In this document: positions 40,434 through 51,204 of the stretch, piece after piece
Numbering within the stretch: position 1 is the stretch's first letter
Layout of the letters: the number at the start of each line of letters is the position of its first letter
NCBI GenBank assembly: GCA_009869945.1
Contig: WIXG01000180.1
Span: 62,001-126,000 of the forward strand
DNA length: 64,000 nucleotides
Source: Mesaphorura yosii
Taxonomy: Eukaryota; Arthropoda; Collembola; Poduromorpha; Tullbergiidae
Direction: 5' to 3'
The notes under the pieces: generated by a model
Seen by the model: only the letters and a program-made list of their open reading frames with translations
Database searches by the model: none
What the model was told of the DNA's origin: nothing
Made by a program: the position numbers and the translations under genes

Positions 40434-43090
40434 AAAACATTCGTAACACATGAGCAGAACTGTCTATCGTTCTAACGATGCGGAGGCTTCTTACTTTTAT
40501 AAAAATCTGATGTGACGCTACTCTGCTAATCTCACAAATCAATCATTTCTAACCTGAGAATTGGGCTACAATGGCAAACATTTGCTATCGCCAAGCAGTG
40601 CATGATTTCAGACTATCAGACTTTTAGGAACTCTGCTTATGTGCTTACAAACATCTCATAATTAATATTTGTAGTTCTATAGAGTTTGTGCCAGCACCTT
40701 TACCAAAGATGAACCAAACGCTAATGCTTTCACTCTGACTATCATTAACGTACACATTAACGTTTATGTATTATTAAAAGTTACCAAATCAAAAAACAAA
40801 GTAAAGTGTCTAGTTACCTGCTAACCCTCTAGGAGCCCAAGCACGGTTTAGACTTTTGTTAGCGAACTTCAAATTAATTTCGAAAACGAATTTCCCATGC
40901 TAGCTTTACTTCTCGTCACTTGAATACAACTAACTTATAAACCATAACGATAGAGCTCCTTGACACAACCTTCAACAAGCTAATTTCATTGGAAAAAGCT
41001 TCGCCAACTGTTGGAAACCAAAACTAAAGCACGGTGCAAACAAACTCTTTTCTCTAATCTAATCTATCAAGGATGCTTCTTAAACTTACCCGTGTAGTAG
41101 CGCGCTGTGTTCCCACTTGTTGGGTCGTTGTCGTCGAGTTCTTCTGTGTTAAATGTTGTATTTCTGAGTGTGATTTAGAATACCTTTAATACTTTTAGTA
41201 ATAAGGCGAAGCAACTGGGAGTGACGACGGCTGGGAAAAGGAGCTGGAGCATTCCTGGGGCGACTGGACAACTATTGTCAGGAGCAAGACCAAGATGATT
41301 CGAGCAAACGGACGAACTTCGAACGTTCGAACCCTTTTCCTTCGCTGAGCTGTCGGGAAATTGACTAACAATTATTACTTAAAATGAGTGGCTAGACTTT
41401 TTCTGGTGTGTGCATTGCAGTACGTACGGCTCAGTGCCGGATACTTTCTTTCTTTCTCGCATTCACTGGGTGCATGAACACGAATTCTTGACCAGAATCT
41501 TAAAACTTTTCTTTTGCTATGACTTATGTTCTAAATGAATATTAAATCCCTGCCTATGCTTTTGTGTTGATGATCAATTGATCTTCATTACGGTACAATC
41601 TTATATTTTGATGATGTTTCAGTTGCATTTTCTGCTCTGTGTTTCGTTTTACGATAATCATTTACGGACAAGCCGTTCGTCGTACAATTACATGTATACA
41701 AGATTCAGATCTGCAATATGCTGTAGTCAGGAAATCGCCAAATCGTTAATTTTTTATTAGACCTCAGTACTTCCTTTTAGTCACGTTTATACTTCTGTAA
41801 ATAGTTGCGTTCAGTCTTCCCATCCCACCATTCCTTATTTGTGTTTTGTTCCAAATACGAATAGCAGGTCGACAGTCTTTTACGCTGGGTTAATTTAAAA
41901 CTCAAGTCTAATCCAGGTTAATCGTCGCAATTTGACAAACATGTGATGAAAGAAAGTGAGTTATTAGTCTAGTAATTTGGGTTACGTACCAATTTTAATT
42001 GAGATCGTAGAAGGACACATTTTAACTTTATTTTAGGAGCATAGCAAGGGCGGAATCTAATGGTGATTCACACATGGCCCCCTTTCACTAGTTTCTGATA
42101 GGAATGTATGTCAATGGAGTATGGAGTCTAGTGTCCCAGTTCAAATGAATGGAGTAACGTAACGCAAGAGATTCATTTCGTACGGTTTATAGAACTTCTA
42201 AATTCGTAATCGTAGGCACCTGTCAAGAATAAAATTCTTTGGAATTGTGAATATTTTTATTAGGGATAGCGTTGGCAATCTGAGAGGCTGGACGCTGGAG
42301 GAAGGTTATTGAAGTCATGTAACAACGGTGTAACAGAATGGAGTTGTCTATTGGCTCGGTTAGTATTGCTCTCGCTCTCGAGATACTTTATGAAAATGTA
42401 TAGATTTAGATCAAACTCGAAAGATATGACTATATGAAAGCACAGAATAAACTTTATCTTTGTGTAAGGTAACGAGGTCGAGAGAAGGACCTTAAAATAA
42501 AGATGAATCACTTGTTTTCGATGAATGCATTTAATTAACTTGGATTTACGATCCGTGGCCTTCGGCAATTCATTCGTTCGAATTCTAGTTCTATTGACGT
42601 TTTCCGCTCAAAGGCCCCGGTACAGAGTTGAAGGCTGTGGTGAACAAAGACTTAAAAGAAAAGCTGCTGCAGTGACTAATTCTGTTGCAGAAACAAAAGC
42701 TCGGTGCAAAGCAACCAATCGTTCAGCTGGCTCAGCATTTTCATGATTCACATTCTGGTTTGTAAAAATTTCCAACTCGAGTTGCAGACTAAAAGTTCAT
42801 TCACTTTTGGTCTGCGCAGTCACTCAGTCAGTAATTGCAATATTGCAAACCGACTCGTCAGAGGCCTAGTCGATCTGTATCAGTTCTAAACATATTTAAC
42901 GAAACGTGGGCTGCAATTTAAGTCGACATCAACTTTAGTTTGTTCGGTTTTAGCATACTTTTGTTTAAATCGATCTAATAAAAGCCTAACGTTCTTCCCT
43001 ATTCGCGGAAAGTGATTTGCTAATCGCAACCTCGGTGCTGTACTGATTCTGGTGTTCTGATTCCACGTGCATTAACAAATAATTACAAAA
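40434..43090. other. CDC14 3' region and spacer to the CZIB gene
   Basis: Apart from the possible alternative exon at 41199-41298 I see no gene. AATAAA motifs at 42228-42233 and 42497-42502 are candidate poly(A) signals for a long CDC14 3' UTR. The final few hundred bases presumably contain the promoter of the gene starting at 43091. Confidence 0.5.
41199..41298 (+). CDS. CDC14: Possible alternative last exon of CDC14
   Basis: An acceptor (cctttaatacttttag) ends at 41198. If exon 39025-39153 (ending in phase 2, AG|) is joined here, the frame reads S-NKAKQLGVTTAGKRSW and continues open to a TGA at 41296. This would replace the long disordered tail with about 33 basic residues. It rests only on the splice signal and frame agreement. 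Confidence 0.25.
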
Positions 43091-43991
43091 ATGGTGGTAA
43101 GTACTCATTCGTACAATTCGAAAATTAGTTTCATAGAGTTGTAACATTAATGGTTCCTTTATCCCGTTTTCTTGACTTTTAGAAACTGCAGCTGGAAATT
43201 GCAATGCAACTGGAGAATGTAAAGAAAGTCGAGGTAAGCTGGTCTATTTTTACTTACTAGTGGAAATCACGCTGGCTGAGAAGTTGAGATAACGTGCTCG
43301 ACCGATTTTTTCAGGCGAACGCTGATAAGACATGGTTTCTGAAGGTAGCGAACGAATTTTGCAGCATCACTGTACCATTGACTCTTCTAAAAGTCCGTCG
43401 TTCGATTTACTAGATCTGTTGTAACAATTGCCAAGAAGTATCGCCGAAATGGCATGGGATTACTGTGACAGATGTTAGTCAAAGAGGAAGGGCTCAGTTC
43501 AATTTCCTCTTTGTTTGTCCGATGTGCAAACGCCAGTCAACGATTAGTAAGTTCTTCGCATGTTCTTTGTTGGCTAACGCGGATTCACTTGTAAGGGCTT
43601 TCAAAAAGTTCCACGTAGACAACTAGTACTGTGAGAGTGTATTATATCAGAAACTGTCATTTTTCAGACATTCTGCCAGAAACGTTGAAACCGTACATAC
43701 ATGATGAGAAGGCAGACTTCTTCCAGCCATTGGTAGGAACATATACTGAATTATGTGATATTTCTATCGAAGAGGTGCTATAATCTTGTCATACAATTTT
43801 GTCAGATCACTTTTGAAGTTCGAGGTTTGGACTTGGTTAGCTTCGACCCGAGAGGGGAGTGGACTGTCACCAGTCACAAGAAGACATTCTCAGATGTAAC
43901 AATTGAAGGCGAAGATTGGGCAGATTATGATGATCAAGATAATTGCCCCGTCTCAATACTTTCTTTCTCTCACAAATTCACACAAGTTTAA
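43091..43991 (+). CDS. CZIB: CXXC-motif zinc-binding protein (CZIB / C1orf123, DUF866 family)
   Basis: Small conserved eukaryotic protein of uncertain molecular role that binds one zinc ion. Exons: 43091-43096 (only Met-Val), 43183-43233, 43315-43344, 43414-43546, 43668-43732, 43806-43991 (stop TAA), about 156 aa. The two zinc-binding pairs are visible as CNNC and CPMC, about 45 residues apart. Other family hallmarks are KLQLEIAMQLENV at the start, ILPETLKPY, FEVRGLDLVSFDP, and EDWADYDDQ near the end, all aligning in order with human CZIB as I recall it. A poly(A) signal lies at 44166-44171. All phases agree. The very short coding part of exon 1 is inferred from ATG GTG|gtaagt. Confidence 0.9.
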
Positions 43992-44165
43992 AGCTCTCAG
44001 CTATACCATCAAACAGCGTTCATCACAAAACAAACAGCAACTAAGGTGGTTCAGGAGAGGTTAAGACTGCAACCGCTACCATGAAACGAAAAACCAAAAC
44101 GAACATTTTAACAAAACAATCAATACAATACTTTCTTATACACTTGTGTGCATTCAATATTTTGA

Positions 44166-44171
44166 AATAAA
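44166..44171 (+). terminator. Poly(A) signal of the CZIB gene
   Basis: AATAAA 175 bases after the stop codon, in gaaataaaaagttt. Confidence 0.6.
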
Positions 44172-44416
44172 AAGTTTATATTTTAGTATCGCGTTATTAA
44201 TCATGGAATTTAGGGTTCTACATTATTGTGCCTTTATGTCGCTTCACTCCTAAATGGGGAGCCTATTTTTCAAAAGCAATAAAGTTACCCTATTATATTT
44301 TCACGTTCTGATTGGCTTGATTATTGAAATAGATTTGTGGAATCGGATGTAGACATCTGTGTACTCAAAGTGTGGAAGTATAAAACACAGAACAAGTCTA
44401 CTGAAAATTTTATATG

Positions 44417-44422
44417 TTTATT
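44417..44422 (-). terminator. Poly(A) signal of MYG1
   Basis: TTTATT on the + strand, AATAAA on the minus strand, about 163 bases after the MYG1 stop. Only about 245 bases separate it from the oppositely oriented signal of the CZIB gene. Confidence 0.5.
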
Positions 44423-44584
44423 TTCTTAATTTTAGAGCCGATGTCAGAGTTGATTACGATCAGTTGATACCCTCTTCTTTTTCATGTGTTGATAAAATTT
44501 AATAGATTTGGTGAACAGACCAAAAATGCAAACATAATATATAAGTAAAAAAGGCACATAGCATTATTTGAATAGGGTGGAACT

Positions 44585-46138
44585 TTAGTCCAAGTTCCTT
44601 CCATTGCGTTGGAGAGTTGTCTTGGCCATTTGAATAACGCTCGTTCTTTCAGCAGCTCCACCAATGAATCCATTTGCATGAACAAATGAAATTGTAGGAA
44701 TTCCACTTATATCTTCCAATTCTTTGTCTCGCAATCCTCTCCACGCTTCAAGTAACGGAATTCTGCATGAATTTATTTCGCGAGGTTTGTACACAAGTAT
44801 CAAGTTTTAACGTTCAAATATTATTAAGCGTCAAAGTTATTACCGGAGTATGAAGGAATCTGGCTTGATTGGCACGGCTTGAACTCGATACATTCCTTTT
44901 TCATCAGGGAAAATGACAAACTTGACGAGAGTTTTATCTCCAGAATCTTTCTCAAGCTTTGCTAAGTGGTCCTTCCAAGGTACGCCTCCTTTTGGAAACT
45001 CCATAATTTCTCCGCTACCATCAACCTGAAAGGTTAAATGAACACGGCATTGTACTCTAATAAGGCACTCGGAATTTGGGGTACATGCACAAACCTCGTA
45101 TCGGGATTCGTAGGCTTCCTTCACTATTGAGAATGACTCGGAATAGTCAGAAGCGTAATAATGTACACATTCTAGAAACTCGGTCCCAACAACCTGCAAA
45201 GCTTTCTGAAAGCACTCCCATTCGTCTGGATTGGAATCTCTCCACGTTGGATTCAGTCGGGCAACCCTTTGGCTTAGTGTCGTAGTAATTCTGTATCTGT
45301 AAATGTGTCAAGGATCCAGCCATCAATCGATTGATGTCAAGAAGGTGTGAGGTAATGCAGTATTAAGCGAATGAGTGCTAACCTCATCGGATGATCATTT
45401 AAACTAATTCCATTATCAGTAGCATCAATTTCTGCAGAATAGGAAAGAAAAACATCAGTTGGCTCAAATCAGGTATGATAATGTATAGTTCGGTACCCTC
45501 GACAAAGTTCTCGTACACCTTATCAAAAATGTGTCCTATTGTTTCGTCCTCTCGGTTCTTCTGCAGGACTTGCGCAAGTACTCGTTCTCCAAAATGACAA
45601 TAGACAAGGCCAGCACTACTCAACCTAGTAATCCACGGTTTCTCAGGTCTAATCGTTGACATCGAGTCGGTGAAAGATCTGCAATCATTTAATCAATTAC
45701 AATGCATTGACTTTAATGACATGCAACATATCAAACACGTACTTTTGATGATGATCAAATCGTAGTAGGGCCGGATCATAAATTCCACCAACGTCCACAA
45801 CAATGTCGCATGACCGCAGAACTTCTTCATCCCGTGTACTATAATACAAGATGTAGCAATTAGAAAACTGGAACGCCTAGGTTTGGATTTACTCAGTTCA
45901 GTATTGACAATTACCGTATAATTTGGGTGTTAGCATACTCGGGCAGCAGTCTCAACATGAAGCAGGCCAGTACCTCGTCGCAATGGAATTTGCCATCGTG
46001 TGTTCCGATTAATTTCACGTGTGACCCACCTGAGCTGGTCCCACCACTTATCTGTCGCTGCATTGTGTGTAGCGGTTCTGGCTGTCGTCGAATGAGCTGA
46101 GTAAATTGCACTGCGCAAAATAGTACCGATTTGAGCAT
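44585..46138 (-). CDS. MYG1: MYG1 exonuclease (UPF0160 family)
   Basis: 3'-5' RNA exonuclease of the DHH-like superfamily; the human protein works on RNA in nucleolus and mitochondria. Exons on the minus strand: 46138-45915, 45838-45743, 45678-45497, 45431-45383, 45296-45095, 45025-44844, 44762-44585 (stop TAA), about 370 aa, the usual family length. Motifs: [18 protein letters not shown] (metal-binding start), [57 protein letters not shown], then [13 protein letters not shown] and [10 protein letters not shown] at the end. I chose ATG 46138 because it gives [19 protein letters not shown], a basic, hydrophobic leader suited to mitochondrial import. A shorter start at 46066 is possible, and the frame remains open upstream to 46444. 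Head-to-head with MFSD1. Confidence 0.94.
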
Positions 46139-46928
46139 AGACCCAAAGACTAGTGAAATAGTTAAATTAGTTGAACTTTCTGTTAAAATATTAAAACAGT
46201 ATATCGGCAATATTGGACAGCTCAAGTAAATATAGAATGGGAAGTGAGAAACCACGGCTCGAACCACAGTCAAAAGAGTCAGCGGCGGGGCGCCGAACGT
46301 GGATACAAACAGAGGAGCCAAGCATTCTGTAGAGGGCCATGTTCTTGTTTTGTGACTTGACTTGAGAAGAGACTCGAAAAAGGCGATATCTTTGTCGCGA
46401 ATCGTACAGCTGTGCTCTCCTTTATGGCATAAACAAGCCGACATTGAATTATAAAGCGTAAATTAAAAGTGAAAACTCCCCCACTATTTATTACTCACCC
46501 TGTTTGTAGTCAGTAAAAAGAACAGCTAGGTCGCATTCGTTCGTGTTTTGATATTTATCCGTTATGTAATTTCTACTTAATTAGGATTAGTTGTTATTCA
46601 CCATCTTGAAGTTGAACAGTTAAGCAGTAGCCACGTCCTTGCGTTGGTTTCTTGGCAGTAGAGACGAATTCCTCCGTGCTGAGCAGATCTTGTCAATTGT
46701 AGTCTCGTTTTCTGTTCATACATGCTAATTGCTAACGATCAACGCGAAACTGCCAAGAATACTCTTCGCAATGGAGATTAATCACAATCAAAACCACGGC
46801 ACGTGCAGTGTCGAATGACAATTACAATCAGTCCTCCTCCTCTTCAAGACAGGGCAAGATTTGCAATTTTGGAATTTGTGACTGCCTTCTAATCTCAACA
46901 AAGTCACGCCAATTCTCACATCAAAACC
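46139..46928. promoter_or_regulatory. Intergenic region between divergent MYG1 and MFSD1
   Basis: The two start codons face away from each other across 790 bases, so both promoters and 5' UTRs must lie here or in nearby untranslated exons. The MYG1 frame stays open as far as 46444 but without recognisable protein. I see no clear TATA box. Shared (bidirectional) control is an inference from layout only. Confidence 0.5.
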
Positions 46929-49900
46929 ATGGACGACCAGGAAGGTCTCATCGGCGAAAGTTCCGGTTCACGAGATTTCAGCTCAACCACTGAACGCAGA
47001 TTGAAGAGCGGTTGCTATTCCCATTTCTGTGATCCCCGGGCAAGACTGCATCGCTTCATTGTACTCTTTTTCATGTGCTTCCTGGGATTCGGTGAGTTTT
47101 GTGTCACATCTGTACATTTTGGCCGTTAATAAGACTAATAGAATAAGATTTTAAGTTTAATTTTCATCTTTTCTTACAGGGTCCTACTTCTGCTACGACA
47201 ACCCAGGAGCCCTTCAGGACAATTTCATACTCGACTTAAGTATCTCGACAACACAATTCGCACAGTTATACTCATGGTATTCATGGCCAAACGTTGTTCT
47301 CTGCTTTGTGGGAGGCTTTCTACTTGATAGGTTCGAAAGATAAGCCACTGTTTCAGGAATTTTCAACTTAAATGGATCTTTACTTCTGGCCCCTAGTGTA
47401 TTTGGAATTCGTTTGGGAACCATCATTTTCTGCATTTTCCTTGTTGTTGGACAAGTCGTCTTAGCTCTTGGAGCTTTCTTCAACAAATTTTGGCTCATGA
47501 TCGTAGGACGTTTTATATTTGGGTAATACTTTCTTATATTTCAACCTTACATGCCCCGGCTTCAGTCCGTTATTTCCGAAATTTCTTTCAACCCCGAATG
47601 CTGTCTTCTTTGACCCTACAGAATAGGCGGTGAATCTCTCGCAGTTGCTCAAAACACGTATGCCGTGTACTGGTTTAAAGGAAAGGAACTTAATTTAGTC
47701 TTTGGACTTCAAATGAGCTTTGCTCGAGTGGGGTCAACGGTTAACTTCAATTTGATGGAGCCGCTGTATCGCTGGGTTGACCACTACTATCATGGCTACA
47801 CTTGTACCGGAATTGTCCTTCTAATCGGTAGGAAAAAGAAATAATATGAGCACAGTGTTGTTGCTCACAGGATGTGATGTGATTCGATGATAATATTGCC
47901 ATCCGGTTTGTGTCCAAACATTTTCAGCTGCCCTAACATGTGTGACATCACTCTTCTGTGCTCTCGTTCTCGCCATTTTCGACTATCGGGCCGAGAGAAT
48001 ATTGAACCGACATGCGGAAGGGTCCGGTGAAACTATAAGATTCTCAGATATTAAGGACTTCCCACTGACATTCTGGCTAATGTGTGGCACTTGCGTCTCG
48101 TACTATTGTGCCATATTTCCATTTATAGGTCTGGGCAAGTAAGGCTCATTAACAAAGTTATGCGTATTCGAAAGAAGTTGCGTTTTAACTTGAGTGAGAA
48201 CTAAAACTGATGAATCAGATGACTGCGTGTGTCTTTGAAATCAGGGTCTTCTTCGAACGAAAATTCGAATATTCTCCGGACAGTGCAAACGCTGTCAACA
48301 GCATCCTGTACATTATTGCCGCTGTTGCATCTCCAATCTTCGGAATCCTGGTGGACAAAACTGGACGAAATGTTCTATGGGTATTTGTGGCAGTTCTGGT
48401 GACCATTGCGGCGCACGCCTTGTTGGCATTCACCTTCTGGAACCCATACTTGGCAATGACAATCATGGGATTGGCCTACTCATTATTGGCGAGTGCGTTA
48501 TGGCCGATGGTCGGTCTCGTCGTTCCTGACCATCAACTTGGAACAGCTTACGGAATGTAAGAATGCAATGTGTTCTATGTGGCTACTGTAATGTTGAAAA
48601 ACTTGGAAACTAAAGTTTTTGTACTGCTTACAGCATGCAAGCGGTGCAAAATCTTGGGCTTGCCGTTATTACAACAGTCGCAGGACATATCGTGGACGAA
48701 GGAGGCTATTTACTCCTGGAGGTATTTTTCCTCGGTTGGTTATGCTGTAAGTGACCTTCCTACCATTTCCTTGCCTAGTGGATAAAAATGTGAACGATCA
48801 TAAATATGTTGACGTAAGAAGCCAACCTCGTGCCCGGTCTTGAGGGGCTGAGTTTTTGCGAATTTATCCAGCCACCTATGTTTGAACACAGTGGCTCTCG
48901 TGATGGTCCTTCTTGTATGGTTTCGAGACTCGGAAGGCTATCTGAACCTGAATCCTACTCGTAGGCGTCTAGTTGACCACCTACGTAGCCATGATGTTCA
49001 GAATTCTGTGAGATCACTTGATCCTGAGGATGAAACCGAAACTTCCGAAACTCAGGAGAGCAACGAGGATAATCGCAACGCTTGACTTAGATTTCGTGGC
49101 TCTCTGTTTCTGAGCCAATGGGAGGTGAATCATCATCTTATTAGACTTACTACAGTGTATCTTTCTCTTGTGTGCAATAGTGTCCTTGGCTTGTACTATT
49201 TTGATGTGGTTACGAGACTCTGCCCAGAATGGTAACCTCAATTTGACCATCGAAGAAAGAGATCGCTGGGATCACAATCGAATGTGAGACATTTCTTGTT
49301 TTCAAATGATAAAATAATGGAAAGGTTTATGAAGTTCAAAGTAATGATAGAATCAGTTGTAAGTTTTCTCGTAGCTAAATCCTAATTGGTGGATGGGTTC
49401 TAGTATTTGTCCGACCACCTGAACATCATAACGTCTTTCCTTTAATGAGAACGAAATTGCAAGGTTTGGTTGAAGTCCTAACATGTGTTGTGTATATAAA
49501 TCTTGTAGGCTCGCCGACTCATTGGAAAGAGATCACTTGTTTGCCTCTGCAGTGCCTTCAACAGCTCCTAGCTCTGATTTTCTCATTAGAAATCGCTACC
49601 TCAGCAGAATCGGGGCTGCTGTAAGAATTTAGAATTTCTATTCACTTTCCATTTCGATAAAATCGGGATTTAGATTAAAGGGATCGTTCGGGGATGGTTT
49701 CAAAAATATTTGTCACTACGAATGATAGCTCTTTGAACTTATTTTTAAAAAACTGATAAGGTTTGATTGGTGATACTGGTGAAGGGCAAGAGTAAAAGGA
49801 ATGTCGAAATTCTTCAACTATAAAGTCTCTCTTTTCGCTTTGTACTCCCGCTATGCGCAATTGCTTCAGCTTTAATCTTTTCATTATTTTTTAGTTTTGC

Positions 49901-50087
49901 ATGTTCAGTTTTTAAATTCTTTTACATTCTAAATGTTGACTTTCAGCTCGTTTTTCTGGCATCATTCTTGGTTGCTTGAGAAAATATCGCGACTTTTGCA
50001 GTTAACTAATTCATATTTTTCCTATTTCAGCTACCTGCCTCTTATGACCCAAATGCTCGTGGAATCGTGTTTAGATCACTGAGATAA
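46929..50087 (+). CDS. MFSD1: MFSD1 lysosomal major-facilitator transporter
   Basis: Twelve-helix MFS transporter of the lysosomal membrane; in mammals it exports dipeptides and works with the accessory protein GLMP. Common exons: 46929-47091, 47180-47330, 47397-47522, 47622-47827, 47928-48138, 48245-48556, 48634-48746. Two alternative endings follow: 48892-49085 (stop TGA; total about 491 aa) or 49181-49283, 49509-49620 and 50031-50087 (stop TAA; about 517 aa). Hallmarks: MCFLGFGSYFCYDNPGAL, YSWYSWPNVVLCF, IGGESLAVAQNTYAV, WFKGKELNLVFGLQ, FPFIGLGKVFF, LVDKTGRN, ALWPMVGLVVPDHQLGTAYG, MQAVQNLGLA. The N-terminus carries DQEGLI, an acidic dileucine-type signal suited to lysosomal sorting. A poly(A) signal AATAAA is at 50143. 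Phases agree throughout. Confidence 0.95.
48892..49085 (+). CDS. MFSD1: MFSD1 alternative ending a (TM12 exon copy 1, terminal)
   Basis: Acceptor tttgaacacag; the phase-1 start completes a Leu codon with exon 48634-48746. It encodes ALVMVLLVWFRDSEGYLNLN, then a basic stretch and an acidic tail rich in Glu and Thr, ending at TGA 49083-49085. The first part is a clear relative of the exon at 49181. It has no donor in the phase needed to join exon 49509, so it is read as a terminal exon. No canonical AATAAA was noticed before the next exon. Confidence 0.7.
49181..49283 (+). CDS. MFSD1: MFSD1 alternative TM12 exon, copy 2
   Basis: Acceptor cttgtgtgcaatag and the same phase-1 start as copy 1. It encodes SLACTILMWLRDSAQNGNLN followed by LTIEERDRWDHNR and ends in phase 2 (AT|gtgaga), joining exon 49509. 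The NGNLNL..EERD segment resembles the vertebrate MFSD1 C-terminus better than copy 1 does, so I take this as the ancestral form. Downstream exons 49509-49620 and 50031-50087 supply a Ser/Ala-rich tail. Confidence 0.75.
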
Positions 50088-50142
50088 GTCAGACTGCCGC
50101 TGGATTTCTCACGACCTCTCCAGCTTTTTCATTGTTTGTACA

Positions 50143-50148
50143 AATAAA
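50143..50148 (+). terminator. Poly(A) signal of MFSD1
   Basis: AATAAA 56 bases after the stop of the longer MFSD1 form; a second AATAAA lies at 50286. Confidence 0.55.
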
Positions 50149-50807
50149 CTAATATAATAGGGCACTAAGTGCAACGAATGTCCGCTTTCGCTACATGAAT
50201 TTTGTAACTTATTGCTCGCATTAATCAATCAAGAGATGCAAGTTTGCCTGAACCGCTATTGCTGAAACTACTTTAAAATTGTGATAATAAAGTCTACCAT
50301 TTGTTAATCCTACGATGCGCTGACAAGTTTGATCTACTTCTCATTAAGATCATCTTAATGGTTCTAGATTATAAGAGAGGATTATCTCATCATCTGGCAA
50401 TCTGGTTAGAACCACAGCATCGAGAGCGTCGAGAACACTTTAACATTATGAAATGCACGATATTTGGTTCTCACGTCTCAATGAAATTCACATCCATCTA
50501 AACCATGCCTTGTGTTTTGCATACTTGCACCACGCACCGCATCCAAAAATTCCGACTATTAAAAATTGATTGAATCAGAAGTTCGTTCCAATTTCACAAT
50601 TAACGCCGGATAAGACCACACCTTACTAAGCAGGTATTTATCTAATTATGACATGGTAGACTAATTTGAGCTGATAATGTATCGGCAGTTGTTCAGTTCA
50701 GGCAATCATAATCATTGTGCTAATTGTATTGTGTATTCCAGAGAACCTTTGCTTCTCGTCTGAGATCAAGACGAGGAATTCCACCTTCGAATCAATTTGA
50801 GAACAGG
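50149..50807 (+). promoter_or_regulatory. Spacer and 5' leader of TIMM8
   Basis: No coding gene recognised. An acceptor-like sequence (gtgtattccag, ending 50741) lies 66 bases before the TIMM8 start codon, suggesting an untranslated first exon upstream. The 66 bases are open and in frame with TIMM8. Confidence 0.45.
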
Positions 50808-51162
50808 ATGAGCCTAGGCGCGGATCAGATTACAAAAGATCCCCAGTTGAAACACTTTATCGAACTTGAAAGTGAGAAACAAAAGTTCCAGGTAAGTGCT
50901 ACTGTGGTCTTTAAACGAAAGTTCATACGACATAATCAGATGATGCAATGAACTTATTTTTCAGCAACTTGTTCATGGACTGACTGAGAGGTGTTGGAAT
51001 GTTTGCATGGATAAACCATCATCAAAGTTGGACTCGAAAACTGAAACCTGCCTGATTTTGTGTGTGGAGAGGTTCATCGACTCAACCAATTTCGTCGTAA
51101 ATCGCTTGGAGAAAACACCCAGACCTAGTTCAGGCTCCGATTCCGACTTCCTGTCCTCATAA
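50808..51162 (+). CDS. TIMM8: TIMM8 (DDP-type) small Tim chaperone
   Basis: Small zinc-independent twin-CX3C chaperone of the mitochondrial intermembrane space. It forms a hexamer with TIMM13 and guides hydrophobic precursors such as TIM23 from TOM to the inner membrane. Two exons, 50808-50891 and 50965-51162 (stop TAA), give 93 aa, the typical size. The motifs CWNVC and CLILC form the paired disulfides. Diagnostic for TIMM8 rather than TIMM9/10/13 are [41 protein letters not shown] and CVERFID. PEX3 starts only 42 bases after its stop on the same strand. Confidence 0.95.
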
Positions 51163-51204
51163 TTTTCATTAACAATTTCTCTAAAGTCAACTCAGCAATA
51201 CATA

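Noticed and set aside
42525-42746. Plus-strand 73-codon frame with RYRVEGCGEQRLKRKAAA
   Set aside because: No ATG context, conservation or splice partner that I can recognise; it lies in the CDC14-CZIB spacer.
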